Source: Cytophagales bacterium
GTDB taxonomy: Bacteria > Bacteroidota > Bacteroidia > Cytophagales > Cyclobacteriaceae
Assembly: GCA_027317105.1 (NCBI GenBank)
Contig: DAHVFH010000132.1
Span: forward strand, 1-64,000
Length of the DNA stretch: 64,000 nucleotides
Direction of reading: 5' to 3'
This document shows positions 26,715-37,252 of the stretch, piece after piece. Numbering within the stretch: the stretch's first letter is position 1; each line of letters begins with the position of its first letter. Both the position numbers and the translations under genes were made by a program. The notes under the pieces are model-generated. The model did no database searches. It was not told where the DNA came from and worked only from the letters and a program-made list of their open reading frames with translations.

Positions 26715-26801
26715 CGCGTTTCCTTAATCTTTCAATTTTGATGACGCCAAAATTAGAGCCAAAGGGTTAGTCAATTTCCAACTTAATCACTCGTAACTTC
26801 G

Positions 26802-28190
26802 TTGCTTCTTTTTTTTATCCTTGCTTACCTCGGCCTTACCATTGGAATTGGCTACTGGGCATCTCGTAAAGTAAAAAATACAGGCGATTTTATGTTAGCG
26901 GGCAGGAGTTTGCCCCTGGCCTTGAGTTCCGCTGCATTGTTCGCCATCTGGTTTGGATCTGAAACGGTATTTGGTGCGTCTTCGGAATTTCTAAAGGGTG
27001 GATTGTATTCAGTTATCGAGGATCCCTTTGGTGGCGCACTTTGCCTGGTCTTATTCGGCCTCTTTTTTGCCCGAAAATTATACAACATGAATTTGCTTAC
27101 ATTGGGCGATTTTTTTGAACAACGATTTAACAAGCGAACCGAGATTGTTGCAAGTTTTTTTCTTGCGCCACCCTACGTGGGATATATCGCAGCCCAGTTG
27201 GTGGCCATGGGCTTAATTTTGAAAATTGTAACGGGTTTGCCAGTTTGGGAAGGGGTTGTGTTGGCGGCAAGTGTAGTAACGTTTTATACCTTCATTGGCG
27301 GCATGTGGGCAATTTCCGTAACTGATTTTTTCCAAAGTATTGTGGTTATCCTTGGGCTTATCACTTTAGCTATAATATTGGCGCAAAAAGCAGGTGGTGT
27401 GACCAATGTGATCAACAATGTGCCGGAGGGAACGTTTAGATTTCTGCCGAGGCCCGAATTCAAAGAGGTAGTTCTTTACCTCAGTGCGTGGTCTGTGCTG
27501 GGGCTAGGCTCGCTGCCCTCGCAAGATGTTTTTCAGCGTGTCATGTCATCAGGGTCGGTGAAAGTGGCCGTTCGCTCTTGTTTTATTGCGGCTGGACTGT
27601 ATTTAACTATCGCCATGTTACCCTTATTTATAAGTCTGTGTATAAAAAATCTTTACCCTGATTTTTCCCATGGCGATACGCAGTTGGCATTACCTCGAAT
27701 GGTCTTGGCCCACACTAATATTTTTATTCAGATTTTATTTTTCGGTTCGTTGCTCTCCGCCATTATGAGTACCACAAGTTCGGCCATTCTTGCTCCCGCA
27801 GCGATTTTGTCAGAAAACTTTATTCGGCCTTTATTCAATAATCGATTCAATGACAAACAGCTACTCTTGATTACCAGGCTTTGTGTGCTTGGGTTTAGCA
27901 CCATTGCCACGATAATGGCCTGCCTGCGATCCAATATATATGAATTGGTAGGCGAATCTTCCATTCTCAGCTTAGTTTCATTGTTTGCGCCACTTACGTT
28001 GGGCTTGTATTGGAAAAGAGCGAATAGCATGGGAGCTTTTTTGGCCATGATTTGTGGTACTGCTACCTGGGCTTTGTTTGAATGGTACGACACCAGTTGG
28101 CCGAGTTTGTTTCCGGCAACTTTAGTTAGTTTTGTAGCCATGATTTTAGGAAGTTTGTGGCCTCAAAAACAAATGGAAATTCCGTTATGA
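26802..28190 (+). CDS. Sodium:solute symporter (SSS family)
   Basis: The 462-residue protein has about 13 membrane segments. SSS features are visible: GIGYWASRKVKNTGDFMLAGRSLP at the N-terminus, GSETVFGASSEFLKGGL, and SAIMSTTSSAILAPAAILSENF around residue 325, which holds sodium-binding Ser/Thr. The protein imports a solute with sodium; the substrate is not clear (some relatives carry proline, sugars or carboxylates). No in-frame ATG exists upstream of the first helix, so TTG 26802 is the probable start. Its stop overlaps the ATG of the OsmC-like gene (ATGA), indicating coupled translation. Confidence 0.85.
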   Translation: MLLFFILAYLGLTIGIGYWASRKVKNTGDFMLAGRSLPLALSSAALFAIWFGSETVFGASSEFLKGGLYSVIEDPFGGALCLVLFGLFFARKLYNMNLLTLGDFFEQRFNKRTEIVASFFLAPPYVGYIAAQLVAMGLILKIVTGLPVWEGVVLAASVVTFYTFIGGMWAISVTDFFQSIVVILGLITLAIILAQKAGGVTNVINNVPEGTFRFLPRPEFKEVVLYLSAWSVLGLGSLPSQDVFQRVMSSGSVKVAVRSCFIAAGLYLTIAMLPLFISLCIKNLYPDFSHGDTQLALPRMVLAHTNIFIQILFFGSLLSAIMSTTSSAILAPAAILSENFIRPLFNNRFNDKQLLLITRLCVLGFSTIATIMACLRSNIYELVGESSILSLVSLFAPLTLGLYWKRANSMGAFLAMICGTATWALFEWYDTSWPSLFPATLVSFVAMILGSLWPQKQMEIPL

Positions 28191-28612
28191 TAAAAATTGA
28201 GTTAGCTCGTATTGATGATGACTACAACATGGAAGCCGTCAATGAAAGTGGGAATAAAATTCTATTTGATGGTGCCCCCGAAATTGGAGGACATAACCGA
28301 GGCATGCGCCCCATGCAGACTTTACTGGCGGCCTTTGGAAGTTGTAGCGCGATAGACATTATCAGCATTTTAAGAAAGCAGCGTGAGGAATTGAAGGATA
28401 TTAAGATTTCCGTCACAGGGGAGCGCCAAAAGGATGTAACGCCTTCTCTTTATACTGAGGTTCATGCACACTACAAACTGTATGGCAATATCGATCAGGA
28501 CAAAGCACAAAAGGCAGTGAGCTTGTCCGTAGATAAATATTGTTCTGTAGCGAAGACGTTGGAGAAGACAGCGAAAGTAACCTACAGTTTTGAGGTTGTA
28601 AGGAATGCATAA
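28187..28612 (+). CDS. OsmC-family protein
   Basis: The 141-residue protein starts at ATG 28187, which overlaps the symporter stop. OsmC family marks are GMRPMQTLLAAFGSCSAIDI (first Cys, about residue 49) and VDKYCSVAKTLEKTAKV near the C-terminus (second Cys, about 120), the pair that reduces organic hydroperoxides in this family. The YhfA-like subgroup has unknown substrates. Translational coupling with the symporter and the close following sulfhydrylase gene suggest a thiol- or sulfur-related unit, which is inference. Confidence 0.88.
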   Translation: MIKIELARIDDDYNMEAVNESGNKILFDGAPEIGGHNRGMRPMQTLLAAFGSCSAIDIISILRKQREELKDIKISVTGERQKDVTPSLYTEVHAHYKLYGNIDQDKAQKAVSLSVDKYCSVAKTLEKTAKVTYSFEVVRNA

Positions 28613-28652
28613 AGGGATTCACGATTTGCTGATAACTAATAACGATTAACCC

Positions 28653-29825
28653 ATGTTAGAGAAAAGAAATTTTGAAACCGATGCGGTGCGCACCCAAAGT
28701 GAGCGTACTGATTTTCGCGAGCATTCTACCCCTTTGTATTTAACTTCAAGCTTCGTTTTTGATGATGCCGAGCAAGCACGGGCACTATTTGCAGACGAAG
28801 TATCCGGAAATATTTACACACGGTTTTCAAACCCGAACAATACAGAGTTTATTGAAAAGCTTTGTTTGCTGGAAGGCACTGAGGATGGCATCGCCACGGC
28901 ATCGGGCATGGCTGCCATGTACATCAGTATGGCTTCGTTATTGAAGGCGGGTGATCACGTGCTTGCATCGCGTTCTGTATTTGGATCTACCCACCAGATT
29001 TTGAATATTATTTTTCCGCGTTTTAATATTTCGCATAGCTATGCGGACCTGGGTGATCCTGATTCGTGGGAAAAGCAAATCCTGCCGAATACTAAAATGA
29101 TTTTTGTGGAGACGCCATCGAATCCTTCATTGGACTTGATCGATCTGGAATGGCTAGGAAAATTGGCAGCTAAGCATAAAGTGATTTTGAATGTTGATAA
29201 TTGCTTTGCAACCCCTTATCTGCAAAACCCATCAAAATGGGGGGCTGATTTGGTAACCCATTCGGCTACAAAATTTATTGACGGCCAGGGCAGGGTAATT
29301 GGCGGGGCTGTACTTGGAAAAAAAGCGCTGATCAAAGAGGTTCGGTTTTTTGCTCGACATACTGGTCCGGCTATGTCACCATTCAACGCATGGTTGCTTT
29401 CTAAAAGTTTAGAGACCTTGGCTGTACGCATGGAGAAGCATTGTGCTAATGCTCTTGACCTTGCCCAATGGCTAGAAAATAGGAGTGAGGTTGAATACGT
29501 AAAATATCCTTTCCTTTCTTCTCATCCGCAATATGCGCTTGCCAAAAAACAAATGCGTCTTGGTGGCGGTGTGGTTACTTTTGAAATCAAAGGAGGAATT
29601 GAAGCCGGTCGAAAATTTCTAAATTCTTTAAAGATGCTTTCGCTCTCCGCAAACCTTGGCGACACGCGAAGCATTGCTACCCATCCGGCCTCTACTACTC
29701 ATTCTAAACTGATCGATACAGAGCGATTGGCTGTGGGGATTACCCCTGGACTAATTCGCGTTTCAGTGGGCCTTGAAAACATAAAAGATGTAATTGCAGA
29801 TATAGCGCAGGCATTGAAATTTTAA
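28653..29825 (+). CDS. metZ: O-succinylhomoserine sulfhydrylase-like PLP enzyme
   Basis: This 390-residue Cys/Met-metabolism PLP enzyme shows YTRFSNPN (53-61, cofactor phosphate), GMAAMY near 85-90, ETPSNPSLD (153-161), VDNCFATPYLQ (181-191), and SATKFIDGQGR with PLP Lys207. These fit the sulfhydrylase MetZ group, which makes homocysteine from O-succinylhomoserine and sulfide, rather than cystathionine beta-lyase. It starts 40 bp after the OsmC gene on the same strand and may form one operon with it. No SAM riboswitch is visible upstream. Confidence 0.85.
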   Translation: MLEKRNFETDAVRTQSERTDFREHSTPLYLTSSFVFDDAEQARALFADEVSGNIYTRFSNPNNTEFIEKLCLLEGTEDGIATASGMAAMYISMASLLKAGDHVLASRSVFGSTHQILNIIFPRFNISHSYADLGDPDSWEKQILPNTKMIFVETPSNPSLDLIDLEWLGKLAAKHKVILNVDNCFATPYLQNPSKWGADLVTHSATKFIDGQGRVIGGAVLGKKALIKEVRFFARHTGPAMSPFNAWLLSKSLETLAVRMEKHCANALDLAQWLENRSEVEYVKYPFLSSHPQYALAKKQMRLGGGVVTFEIKGGIEAGRKFLNSLKMLSLSANLGDTRSIATHPASTTHSKLIDTERLAVGITPGLIRVSVGLENIKDVIADIAQALKF

Positions 29826-30137
29826 GTGATGGTAAAATCAATTATTTGACATCCGTTGATGGTTGGTGCCACGGCCAAATTAGTAAAGGTATGGATGCCA
29901 ACTCCAATGGATTTCATAACTGCAATCAAAAATCTTAACTGTAACTAACTAATTCAAACAATGTGCCACTGAAAATTCGTATTTTTTGATCAACTCCTCC
30001 AATAGCTATGAATCTTCTGGACTCTAGTTGGCCGTCAATAAAATCTTATAGAGGTCTTTTTGTGGCCATATACCCTAAGGATGTAATATGGCAATTACCT
30101 AAGCTATTCTAAAGTTTGTCGAAGGTGGTAGCAAAAT
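29826..30137. other. Gene-free stretch with a possible minus-strand coding remnant
   Basis: No intact gene lies here. On the minus strand around 29935-30045 a short frame reads DGQLESRRFIAIGGVDQKIR followed by IFSGTLFELV. It resembles part of a repeat-propeller or sensor protein and is bounded by stops. This may be an eroded gene fragment. It lies between the end of metZ and the end of pgk. No clear terminator was found for either. Confidence 0.3.
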
Positions 30138-31322
30138 TTACCCCAACGCCTTCACCCCAGGCAAAACCTTTCCTTCAAAATATTCCAACAGTGCTCCGCC
30201 ACCGGTAGATACATAACTTACTTTATCTTCAAAACCAAACTTGGCCACGGCTGCAGCAGAGTCACCACCACCGATGAGGGAGAATGCTCCTTTTTCAGTT
30301 GCCCTTACTACGGCTTCGGCAATCGCTTTTGTTCCTTTCTCAAATTTGGCCATTTCAAAAACGCCCATTGGCCCATTCCATAAAATGGTTTTTGAACCTT
30401 CAATCACTTTAGCGAATACTGCACTGGCTTGTGGCCCAATGTCGAGCCCCATCCAGTCAGCTTTGATGGAATTGTTGTTGGCGATTTCCGTGTTGGCATT
30501 GGCATCGAATTTATCGGCAATCACCGAATCGATTGGCAGATGTAACTCAACCGCTTTGGCTTTGGCTTTTTGGATCAGTTCTTTGGCAAGGTCAAGTTTA
30601 TCCTCCTCCACCAATGATTTACCCACTTGCCCGCCAAGGGCTTTGAAGAAAGTGTAGGCCATCCCACCACCAATGATAAGGTGATCTACTTTGTCCAGCA
30701 TCTTTTCAATGATCAATATTTTATCTGATATTTTAGCGCCTCCCATAATGGCCGTGAAGGGTTTGGTGGCATGATCTAAAACTTTCTGCGCATTGTCCAG
30801 TTCAGCGGCCATCACATAGCCTGCACATTTCTGTTTAAAAAACTGAGCGACAATGGTGGTGCTTGCGTGAGCGCGATGGGCAGTGCCAAAGGCATCGTTC
30901 ACATAAATATCGCCATGCTTCGAAAGTTTTTCAGCGAAAGCTAAATCTCCTTTTTCTTCTTGTTTATAAAAACGAAGATTCTCTAATAATAAAACCTCCC
31001 CTCGCTTTAGCGCGGAGGAAAGTTGAATGGATTCATCGCTGATGCAGTCATTGGCAAACTTTACAGTAGTGCCCAGCAAATGTTCTACTGTCTTGAGGGT
31101 ATGCTTCAATGAGAATTTTTCTTCTGGTCCATCTTTTGGTCTTCCCAAATGAGACATTAAGACACAATTTCCTCCATCGTTCAGTATTTTTTTTAGGGTA
31201 GGTATAGTAGCCCTGATGCGGTTATCATCGGTAACCGAATTGTTTTTATCTAACGGTACATTAAAGTCTACCCGGATGAGTGCGCGCTTGCCGCTAAAGT
31301 TGATGTCGTTAAGAGTCTTCAT
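30138..31322 (-). CDS. pgk: Phosphoglycerate kinase
   Basis: The 394-residue cytosolic glycolytic enzyme transfers phosphate from 1,3-bisphosphoglycerate to ADP. The signature RVDFNVPLDK (17-26) is followed by LMSHLGRPKDG, ENLRFYKQEEKGD, NDAFGTAHRAHAST, GGAKISDKI (the nucleotide-site Lys) and the C-terminal GGGDSAAAVAKFG loop. It has normal length and is monocistronic on the minus strand. Confidence 0.97.
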   Translation of the reverse strand: MKTLNDINFSGKRALIRVDFNVPLDKNNSVTDDNRIRATIPTLKKILNDGGNCVLMSHLGRPKDGPEEKFSLKHTLKTVEHLLGTTVKFANDCISDESIQLSSALKRGEVLLLENLRFYKQEEKGDLAFAEKLSKHGDIYVNDAFGTAHRAHASTTIVAQFFKQKCAGYVMAAELDNAQKVLDHATKPFTAIMGGAKISDKILIIEKMLDKVDHLIIGGGMAYTFFKALGGQVGKSLVEEDKLDLAKELIQKAKAKAVELHLPIDSVIADKFDANANTEIANNNSIKADWMGLDIGPQASAVFAKVIEGSKTILWNGPMGVFEMAKFEKGTKAIAEAVVRATEKGAFSLIGGGDSAAAVAKFGFEDKVSYVSTGGGALLEYFEGKVLPGVKALG

Positions 31323-31490
31323 TATTACAAAATTTGTGAGGTGCTAAGTTAACAATTCAATTGGAGTCAGCAGAAGGAAGGCCTTCGATATTTTATAACA
31401 AACGATAGAAAAAGCCGAAATCAGGAATATAAAAACATTATTCCCATCCACGATTAATTTCTATATTAATGCGAGATTAAAATTCACATT

Positions 31491-34400
31491 ATGAAAGTGC
31501 TATATACCGTCAGTTTATTTCTTGTTTCAACATTTTGTGTCGCACAATTTGATCCTTCCTTGTTCAGCGAAATGCGGTGGCGCATGATAGGGCCTCATCG
31601 TGCTGGCCGAACCATTGGCGCTGTGGGCGTGCCTCAAAAACCCAACGTTTTCTACATGGCAGCCAACAATGGTGGCGTGTGGAAAACGACTGATTATGGG
31701 AGAACTTGGGATCCTATTTTTGATGACCAGCCAACCGGCTCCATTGGCGACATAGCCGTAGCGCCTTCTAACCCAAATGTAATTTATGTTGGAAGTGGCG
31801 AGGGCGTACAGCGACCAGACCTTTCCGTTGGCGATGGGGTATACAAATCTACCGATGGTGGAAAATCTTGGAAGCATTTGGGCTTGCGCGATGGCCAACA
31901 AATTGGTGGACTGGCTATTGATCCAAAAGATGAAAATAAAGTGTTTGTAGCCGTGTTGGGGCATCCGTATGGTGCCAATACCGAGCGCGGTGTTTACAGA
32001 ACAAAAGATGGTGGTGTAACCTGGGAAAAAGTACTCTATAAAGATGAAAATACGGGTGCCGTTCAAGTTACGATTGATAACAATAATCCTAATGTTGTTT
32101 ATGCTGACTTGTGGGCGGCCCGCCAAGGGCCTTGGGAAAATGGACAATGGCAAGGTCCGGAAAGTGGCCTTTATAAATCCGTAGATGGAGGTTCAACCTG
32201 GAAGAAGCTGACCAAAGGATTGCCAACTGTAAATGAGGGACTTGGTCGCATAGGGTTTTGTATTGCTCCAAGTAATTCTAACCGGATGTATGCCACCGTT
32301 GATGCCGGTGATAATGGCGGGATATACCGCTCGGAAGATGCCGGTGAAAGCTGGACACGTGTCTCTGCTGACGGACGCCATTGGAGCCGTGGATCAGATT
32401 TTGCTGAAGTGCGCGTGCATCCTACCAATCCTGACATTGTTTTCAGTGCGAATGTGGTCACTTGGAAATCGGAAGATGGCGGAAAAACGTGGACAGGATT
32501 TCGGGGTGCGCCCGGAGGCGATGATTACCACCGTATTTGGATCAACCCAAATAACCCTGACATCATATTATTAGGTATCGATCAGGGCGCGATCGTTTCC
32601 GTCAATGGAGGAAAAACGTTTAGCTCATGGTTCAATCAACCAACGGCTCAATTTTATCACGTGAGTACAGACAATGCTTTTCCATATAACGTATATGGTG
32701 GCCAGCAGGAAAATGGTTCTGTGGGTATTGCCTCCCGCGGCAACGATGGCCAGATTACCTTTCGCGAATGGCATCCTGTTGGCGTGGAAGAATATGGCTA
32801 TGTTGCCGCTGACCCTTTGGATCCGAATATTATTTATGGTGGCAAGGTTACCAGATATGATAAGCGCACGGGACAAATTCAAAACATAGCACCCGAAGCT
32901 GTGCGCAGTGGTAAATACCGTTTCATCAGAACCGCACCTATTTTATTTTCCCCCATCGATCCCATGACATTGTATTTTGCCGGCAACGTAATTTTTAAAA
33001 CACAAAATGGCGGACAATCCTGGGATGTAATCAGTCCCGATCTGTCACGAGAGAGTTGGGACGTGCCCGATAATATTGGGGTGTATAAAGATGAGAAAAT
33101 GAAAGCCATGCCGCGTAGGGGAGTGGTTTATACCTTGGCACCTTCACCACTCGATATTAATTTGATTTGGGCTGGCACGGATGATGGATTGATCCACGTG
33201 ACCCATGATGGCGGAAAGAATTGGGTTAATGTTACGCCACCGGAGATTACTTCGTGGAGCAAGGTTTCCATTATGGAAGCGAGCCATTTTGAAAAAGACG
33301 TAGCGTATGCGGCAGTGAACCGAATCCGGTTGGATGATCAGAAACCACACATTTATAAAACCATGGATGGTGGAAAATCATGGAAGGAAATTATCACTGG
33401 CTTATCAACTGATCCGATTAATTCCGTGAAAGAGGATCCGTTGACGAAAGGACTTCTTTTTGCTGGCTCCGAACGATTTGTAAATGTTTCATTTGACGAT
33501 GGTGATCATTGGCAAAGTTTGAAAATGAATATGCCGCCAACCTCGATTCGAGATCTCGTGATCAAAGACGATGATATTGTGGTGGGAACACACGGACGTT
33601 CTTTCTGGATTTTGGATAACATCACGCCACTTCGTCAACTAAGAAAAGATATCCTTTCACAAAATATTTTATTTAAACCACAATCCGCTTATCGCGTGCG
33701 TTGGAGCATGAACCCTGATACGCCATTGCCACAAGAGGAACCCGGCGGACAAAATCCACCCGATGGCGCTATGATCGATTATTTTTTAAAAGAAAAAGCC
33801 AATGAGGTGTCATTAGAAATATTGAATGGCGAGGGAAAAGTTATTCGTGCATATTCATCAAAAGATGAACCTTATAAAATCCCTGAGCTAAACATTCCGC
33901 TTTATTGGATCAGGCCGCAGCAGATGTTAGCGACTGGATCAGGCCATCACCGTTTTCTTTGGGATATGCATTACATGCCACTGGATGTTGATGTGGCATT
34001 TCCGATGTCAGCAGTTTATCAGAACACTGCCCCGGAACCAACTTCACCATGGGTAATGTTTGGGGAATATACAGCACGTTTGACAGTCAATGGACAATCC
34101 CAAACTCAGAAGTTTACGATCAAGATGGACCCACGCGTAACATCCACTGTAACACAGCTTCAAGAGCAGTTCGACTTATCTATGATTTGTTATGATGGGA
34201 GGAAATCTTCGCTAGCTGCATTGCACCAAATCAAATCGATGGAAGATCAGATTCAAAAACTTCCGACCAGCGCAAAAAGCATGAAAGAGGTAAAAGACTT
34301 TCAGGCGAAACTCAACTCCGTTAAGGGAAGTCGCGGTGGTTATTTTGGAGGCCCCAAAGCTGATTCCTGGAATTATGTGGGAAGTACAAGTGGAAGACTA

Positions 34401-34580
34401 TTTGGGCTGGTACAAGAATCGGATATGCCCGTAACTTCGCAAGGTATAGCAGCTTTGAAAGAATTGGAGGCCGTAATTAAATCGACAAATGATCGGTGGA
34501 ATGGTTTATTGGCAGGGGATCTTCCGAAGGTGAATAAAGCATTGAAGAAGGGCAGGCTAAAACCGATTCTTCAAAACTGA
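31491..34580 (+). CDS. Large secreted BNR/sortilin-like beta-propeller protein
   Basis: The 1029-residue protein has a signal peptide (ends VAQ, about residue 19). It carries at least nine BNR-type repeats of the pattern S-x-D-G-G-x-T/S-W (STDGGKSW, TKDGGVTW, SVDGGSTW, SEDAGESW, SEDGGKTW, TQNGGQSW, THDGGKNW, TMDGGKSW, SFDDGDHW) spread over residues 60-680, forming one or two propellers as in VPS10/sortilin-like proteins. A C-terminal part (about 700-1029) has a beta-domain and helices and no T9SS signal. Such proteins are common in Bacteroidota and often annotated as glycosyl hydrolases without evidence. The function is unknown. Confidence 0.85.
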   Translation: MKVLYTVSLFLVSTFCVAQFDPSLFSEMRWRMIGPHRAGRTIGAVGVPQKPNVFYMAANNGGVWKTTDYGRTWDPIFDDQPTGSIGDIAVAPSNPNVIYVGSGEGVQRPDLSVGDGVYKSTDGGKSWKHLGLRDGQQIGGLAIDPKDENKVFVAVLGHPYGANTERGVYRTKDGGVTWEKVLYKDENTGAVQVTIDNNNPNVVYADLWAARQGPWENGQWQGPESGLYKSVDGGSTWKKLTKGLPTVNEGLGRIGFCIAPSNSNRMYATVDAGDNGGIYRSEDAGESWTRVSADGRHWSRGSDFAEVRVHPTNPDIVFSANVVTWKSEDGGKTWTGFRGAPGGDDYHRIWINPNNPDIILLGIDQGAIVSVNGGKTFSSWFNQPTAQFYHVSTDNAFPYNVYGGQQENGSVGIASRGNDGQITFREWHPVGVEEYGYVAADPLDPNIIYGGKVTRYDKRTGQIQNIAPEAVRSGKYRFIRTAPILFSPIDPMTLYFAGNVIFKTQNGGQSWDVISPDLSRESWDVPDNIGVYKDEKMKAMPRRGVVYTLAPSPLDINLIWAGTDDGLIHVTHDGGKNWVNVTPPEITSWSKVSIMEASHFEKDVAYAAVNRIRLDDQKPHIYKTMDGGKSWKEIITGLSTDPINSVKEDPLTKGLLFAGSERFVNVSFDDGDHWQSLKMNMPPTSIRDLVIKDDDIVVGTHGRSFWILDNITPLRQLRKDILSQNILFKPQSAYRVRWSMNPDTPLPQEEPGGQNPPDGAMIDYFLKEKANEVSLEILNGEGKVIRAYSSKDEPYKIPELNIPLYWIRPQQMLATGSGHHRFLWDMHYMPLDVDVAFPMSAVYQNTAPEPTSPWVMFGEYTARLTVNGQSQTQKFTIKMDPRVTSTVTQLQEQFDLSMICYDGRKSSLAALHQIKSMEDQIQKLPTSAKSMKEVKDFQAKLNSVKGSRGGYFGGPKADSWNYVGSTSGRLFGLVQESDMPVTSQGIAALKELEAVIKSTNDRWNGLLAGDLPKVNKALKKGRLKPILQN

Positions 34581-34650
34581 GGATACCCCGAAATAGAATA
34601 GCGGTAAATAAATTGATTGTCCTAAAGCCCTATTTTTAGTTCGACATTAG

Positions 34651-36000
34651 TTACTTCAGCGAAGAAAAATCGAATGAAGTTTCCAAGAAATTGGTAGTGA
34701 ATTTTCCTGAACGGAAGATCGGGTTGTCCATCAATTTTAAATGGAAAGGTATGGTCGTCTTCACGCCTTCGATCACAAACTCGCTCAAGGCACGTTTCAT
34801 GCGGGTAATCACTTCCTCTCGCGATTGTCCTGTGGCGATGAGCTTGCCAATCATGGAATCGTAGTTCGGTGGAATGGTGTAACCGGCATACACATGACTA
34901 TCAATACGAATACCATGCCCACCTGGTTTATGAAGGTTAATGATTTTGCCAGGAGAGGGACGGAAGCCATTGGCTGGATCTTCCGCATTGATCCGGCATT
35001 CCATAGCAAATAAAGTGGGGTAATAATTGTTGCCCGAAATAGGAACGCCAGCGGCAACTTTAATTTGCTCTTTAATTAGATCGTAGTTTGTAACTTCTTC
35101 CGTAATGGGATGTTCTACTTGAATCCGGGTGTTCATTTCCATGAAGTAGAAATCACCGTGCTTGTCTACCAAAAACTCAATTGTTCCGGCCCCTTCATAG
35201 TTAATAGCCTTGGCGCCTTTAATGGCCGCTTCGCCCATTCGCTCCCGAAGTTCTTGGCTCACAACGGGGGATGGGGTTTCTTCCACTAATTTTTGATGCC
35301 TGCGTTGAATAGAGCAATCGCGCTCGGATAAATGGCAAACTTTGCCGTATTGATCTCCCACAACCTGAATTTCTATATGACGAGGTTCTTCAACGAATTT
35401 TTCCAAATAAAGACCGTCATTGCCGAAGGAGGCGCCTGCTTCCCGTTTGGCATCATCCCAGGCTTTTTTAAATTCGCTTTCGTTGTTGATGATGCGCATG
35501 CCCTTACCACCACCACCTGCAGTTGCTTTTACGATTACCGGATATTTTATTTTTTTTGCGATCTTAACCCCCTCTTCAATTGAACTAAGTAGTCCATCAG
35601 ATCCGGGAATTGTGGGGACACCGGCTTTCTTCATAGTGTCCTTAGCTGTGGCTTTGTCGCCCATGGCGTTGATCATGGCCGGTGTGGGGCCAATAAATTT
35701 AATGCCATATTCTTGGCAGATAGCAGAGAATTCAGCCCGTTCAGACAAAAAACCATAGCCCGGGTGAATGGCGTCTGCATTGGTTATTTCAGCGGCTGAA
35801 ATAATCCGGGGGATATTTAGATACGAATCTTTACTAGGCGCATCACCAATGCAAACGGCCTCGTCTGCGAACCGTAGGTGCAAGCTTTCACGGTCGGCAG
35901 TGGAGTAAACAGCAACTGTTTTAATATCCATCTCTTTGCAGGTACGAATGATACGTAACGCAATTTCTCCCCGGTTAGCAATTAATATTTTCTTAAACAT
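34651..36000 (-). CDS. accC: Acetyl-CoA carboxylase, biotin carboxylase subunit
   Basis: This 449-residue ATP-dependent enzyme carboxylates biotin on BCCP, the first step of fatty-acid synthesis. It shows the N-terminal [16 protein letters not shown], the ATP-grasp glycine loop [13 protein letters not shown] (about 158-170), [30 protein letters not shown] and [14 protein letters not shown] (metal ligands). It has full length. It follows accB on the minus strand with a 78-bp gap, at the end of the fabH-efp-accB-accC group. Confidence 0.97.
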   Translation of the reverse strand: MFKKILIANRGEIALRIIRTCKEMDIKTVAVYSTADRESLHLRFADEAVCIGDAPSKDSYLNIPRIISAAEITNADAIHPGYGFLSERAEFSAICQEYGIKFIGPTPAMINAMGDKATAKDTMKKAGVPTIPGSDGLLSSIEEGVKIAKKIKYPVIVKATAGGGGKGMRIINNESEFKKAWDDAKREAGASFGNDGLYLEKFVEEPRHIEIQVVGDQYGKVCHLSERDCSIQRRHQKLVEETPSPVVSQELRERMGEAAIKGAKAINYEGAGTIEFLVDKHGDFYFMEMNTRIQVEHPITEEVTNYDLIKEQIKVAAGVPISGNNYYPTLFAMECRINAEDPANGFRPSPGKIINLHKPGGHGIRIDSHVYAGYTIPPNYDSMIGKLIATGQSREEVITRMKRALSEFVIEGVKTTIPFHLKLMDNPIFRSGKFTTNFLETSFDFSSLK

Positions 36001-36078
36001 AATTTAAATTCAAGGTTAAAATCCAAAGTTTACAACTTCGGAATTGAATGTTTTTAATGCCGAAGATTGAATTTTGAA

Positions 36079-36633
36079 TTAATCAGGCTCGACCACAAAA
36101 AGTATCTGGTCATATTCTACAGGAGATGAATTTTCGATGGCTGCCTTAACGATGGTGCCAGAAACTTCTGATTCAATTTCATTGAACAACTTCATCGCCT
36201 CGATCATGCAAACCACCTGGCCTTTAGAAACCTTATCGCCAACGGAAACAAAGGGAGGCGAATCAGGATTAGAAGAACGATAAAATGTTCCGATCATAGG
36301 CGATTTGATTTCAACTGTAGTTTTTACAGCAGCTTTCGGGATTTCGGTTTTCGGAGCAGCTGCTGCAACTTGAGGGGCTGGCGAAAGTGCTACGGGCGCT
36401 GCCATGACCGGAGCTGATGATTTCAATACTTTTTGATCGGGCTCACGCTTTACGTGAAGTTTCAATTCCTTAGTTTCAATGTCCACTTCGTTCAAGCCGG
36501 ATTGTGCAATGAAGTCAATTAGATCCCTGATTTCAGTGGTTTTCATTTCATTTTTGGTTTGAGGTTCAGTGGGTACGCGGGGAGCAGTTTTTTTTTGAGT
36601 GCTTTTGGTGCCGCTATTTTTACTTGTTGCCAT
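36079..36633 (-). CDS. accB: Biotin carboxyl carrier protein of acetyl-CoA carboxylase
   Basis: The 184-residue protein has a Lys/Thr-rich N-terminus, a helical dimerisation part ([19 protein letters not shown]), an Ala/Pro-rich linker (about 80-105), and the biotinyl domain (108-184) with the attachment motif EAMKLF, Lys at 148. It carries carboxybiotin between accC and the transferase subunits. It sits 5 bp downstream of efp, which is a common Bacteroidota arrangement. Confidence 0.97.
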   Translation of the reverse strand: MATSKNSGTKSTQKKTAPRVPTEPQTKNEMKTTEIRDLIDFIAQSGLNEVDIETKELKLHVKREPDQKVLKSSAPVMAAPVALSPAPQVAAAAPKTEIPKAAVKTTVEIKSPMIGTFYRSSNPDSPPFVSVGDKVSKGQVVCMIEAMKLFNEIESEVSGTIVKAAIENSSPVEYDQILFVVEPD

Positions 36634-36638
36634 GAAAA

Positions 36639-37202
36639 TTATTTTACGCGTTCAACATATTCTCCATTAGCCGTCTTGATCTTAATGTTGTCACCAGTAT
36701 TAACAAATAAGGGTACACGGATTTCAGCTCCGGTATCAATTGTGGCTGCTTTCAAAGTGCGGGTTGCTGTGTCACCCTGCATGCCAGGTTCAGTATAAGT
36801 TACATTTACTACCACATGGGTGGGGGCTTCCGCGGTGATGGGTAAATTCCCGTTTTCAAAGGCGATCAAAAGCGTAACGCCTTCTTTGATATAATTAACG
36901 GAATCGCCTAGCAATTCCTTGTCCAGATACACTTGTTCAAAAGTTTGGTTATCCATGCAGACTAAGCTTTCCCCATCCTGATAAAGGTATTGATATTCTT
37001 TGGTTTCTACCCGAAGTTGGTCTACGGCATCGCCAGGGCGGAATCGGTTTTCAACAATTTTCCCATTGCGTACGTTGCGCATTTTCACTTGATAAAATGC
37101 CCGCAAATTGCCTGGCGTCCGGTGCTGGAGTTCTTCTACTTGCACCACCTCGCCATTGTAGCGAATGAAACTTCCTTTATTTAGATCTGATACAGTAGCC
37201 AT
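36639..37202 (-). CDS. efp: Elongation factor P
   Basis: The 187-residue protein has three OB-like domains and rescues ribosomes stalled at polyproline. The domain I tip reads [10 protein letters not shown]. Aligned without gaps to E. coli PGKGQAF, Asn32 occupies the place of the modified Lys34, so no beta-lysyl or rhamnosyl acceptor is visible at that position (Arg34 lies two residues on). The C-terminal domain has [22 protein letters not shown] as normal. It lies between fabH and accB; the gap to accB is 5 bp. Confidence 0.96.
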   Translation of the reverse strand: MATVSDLNKGSFIRYNGEVVQVEELQHRTPGNLRAFYQVKMRNVRNGKIVENRFRPGDAVDQLRVETKEYQYLYQDGESLVCMDNQTFEQVYLDKELLGDSVNYIKEGVTLLIAFENGNLPITAEAPTHVVVNVTYTEPGMQGDTATRTLKAATIDTGAEIRVPLFVNTGDNIKIKTANGEYVERVK

Positions 37203-37252
37203 GATTAATTCAAAAAATTAAAATTCAATATTCAAAATTCAAGATAAAACTC

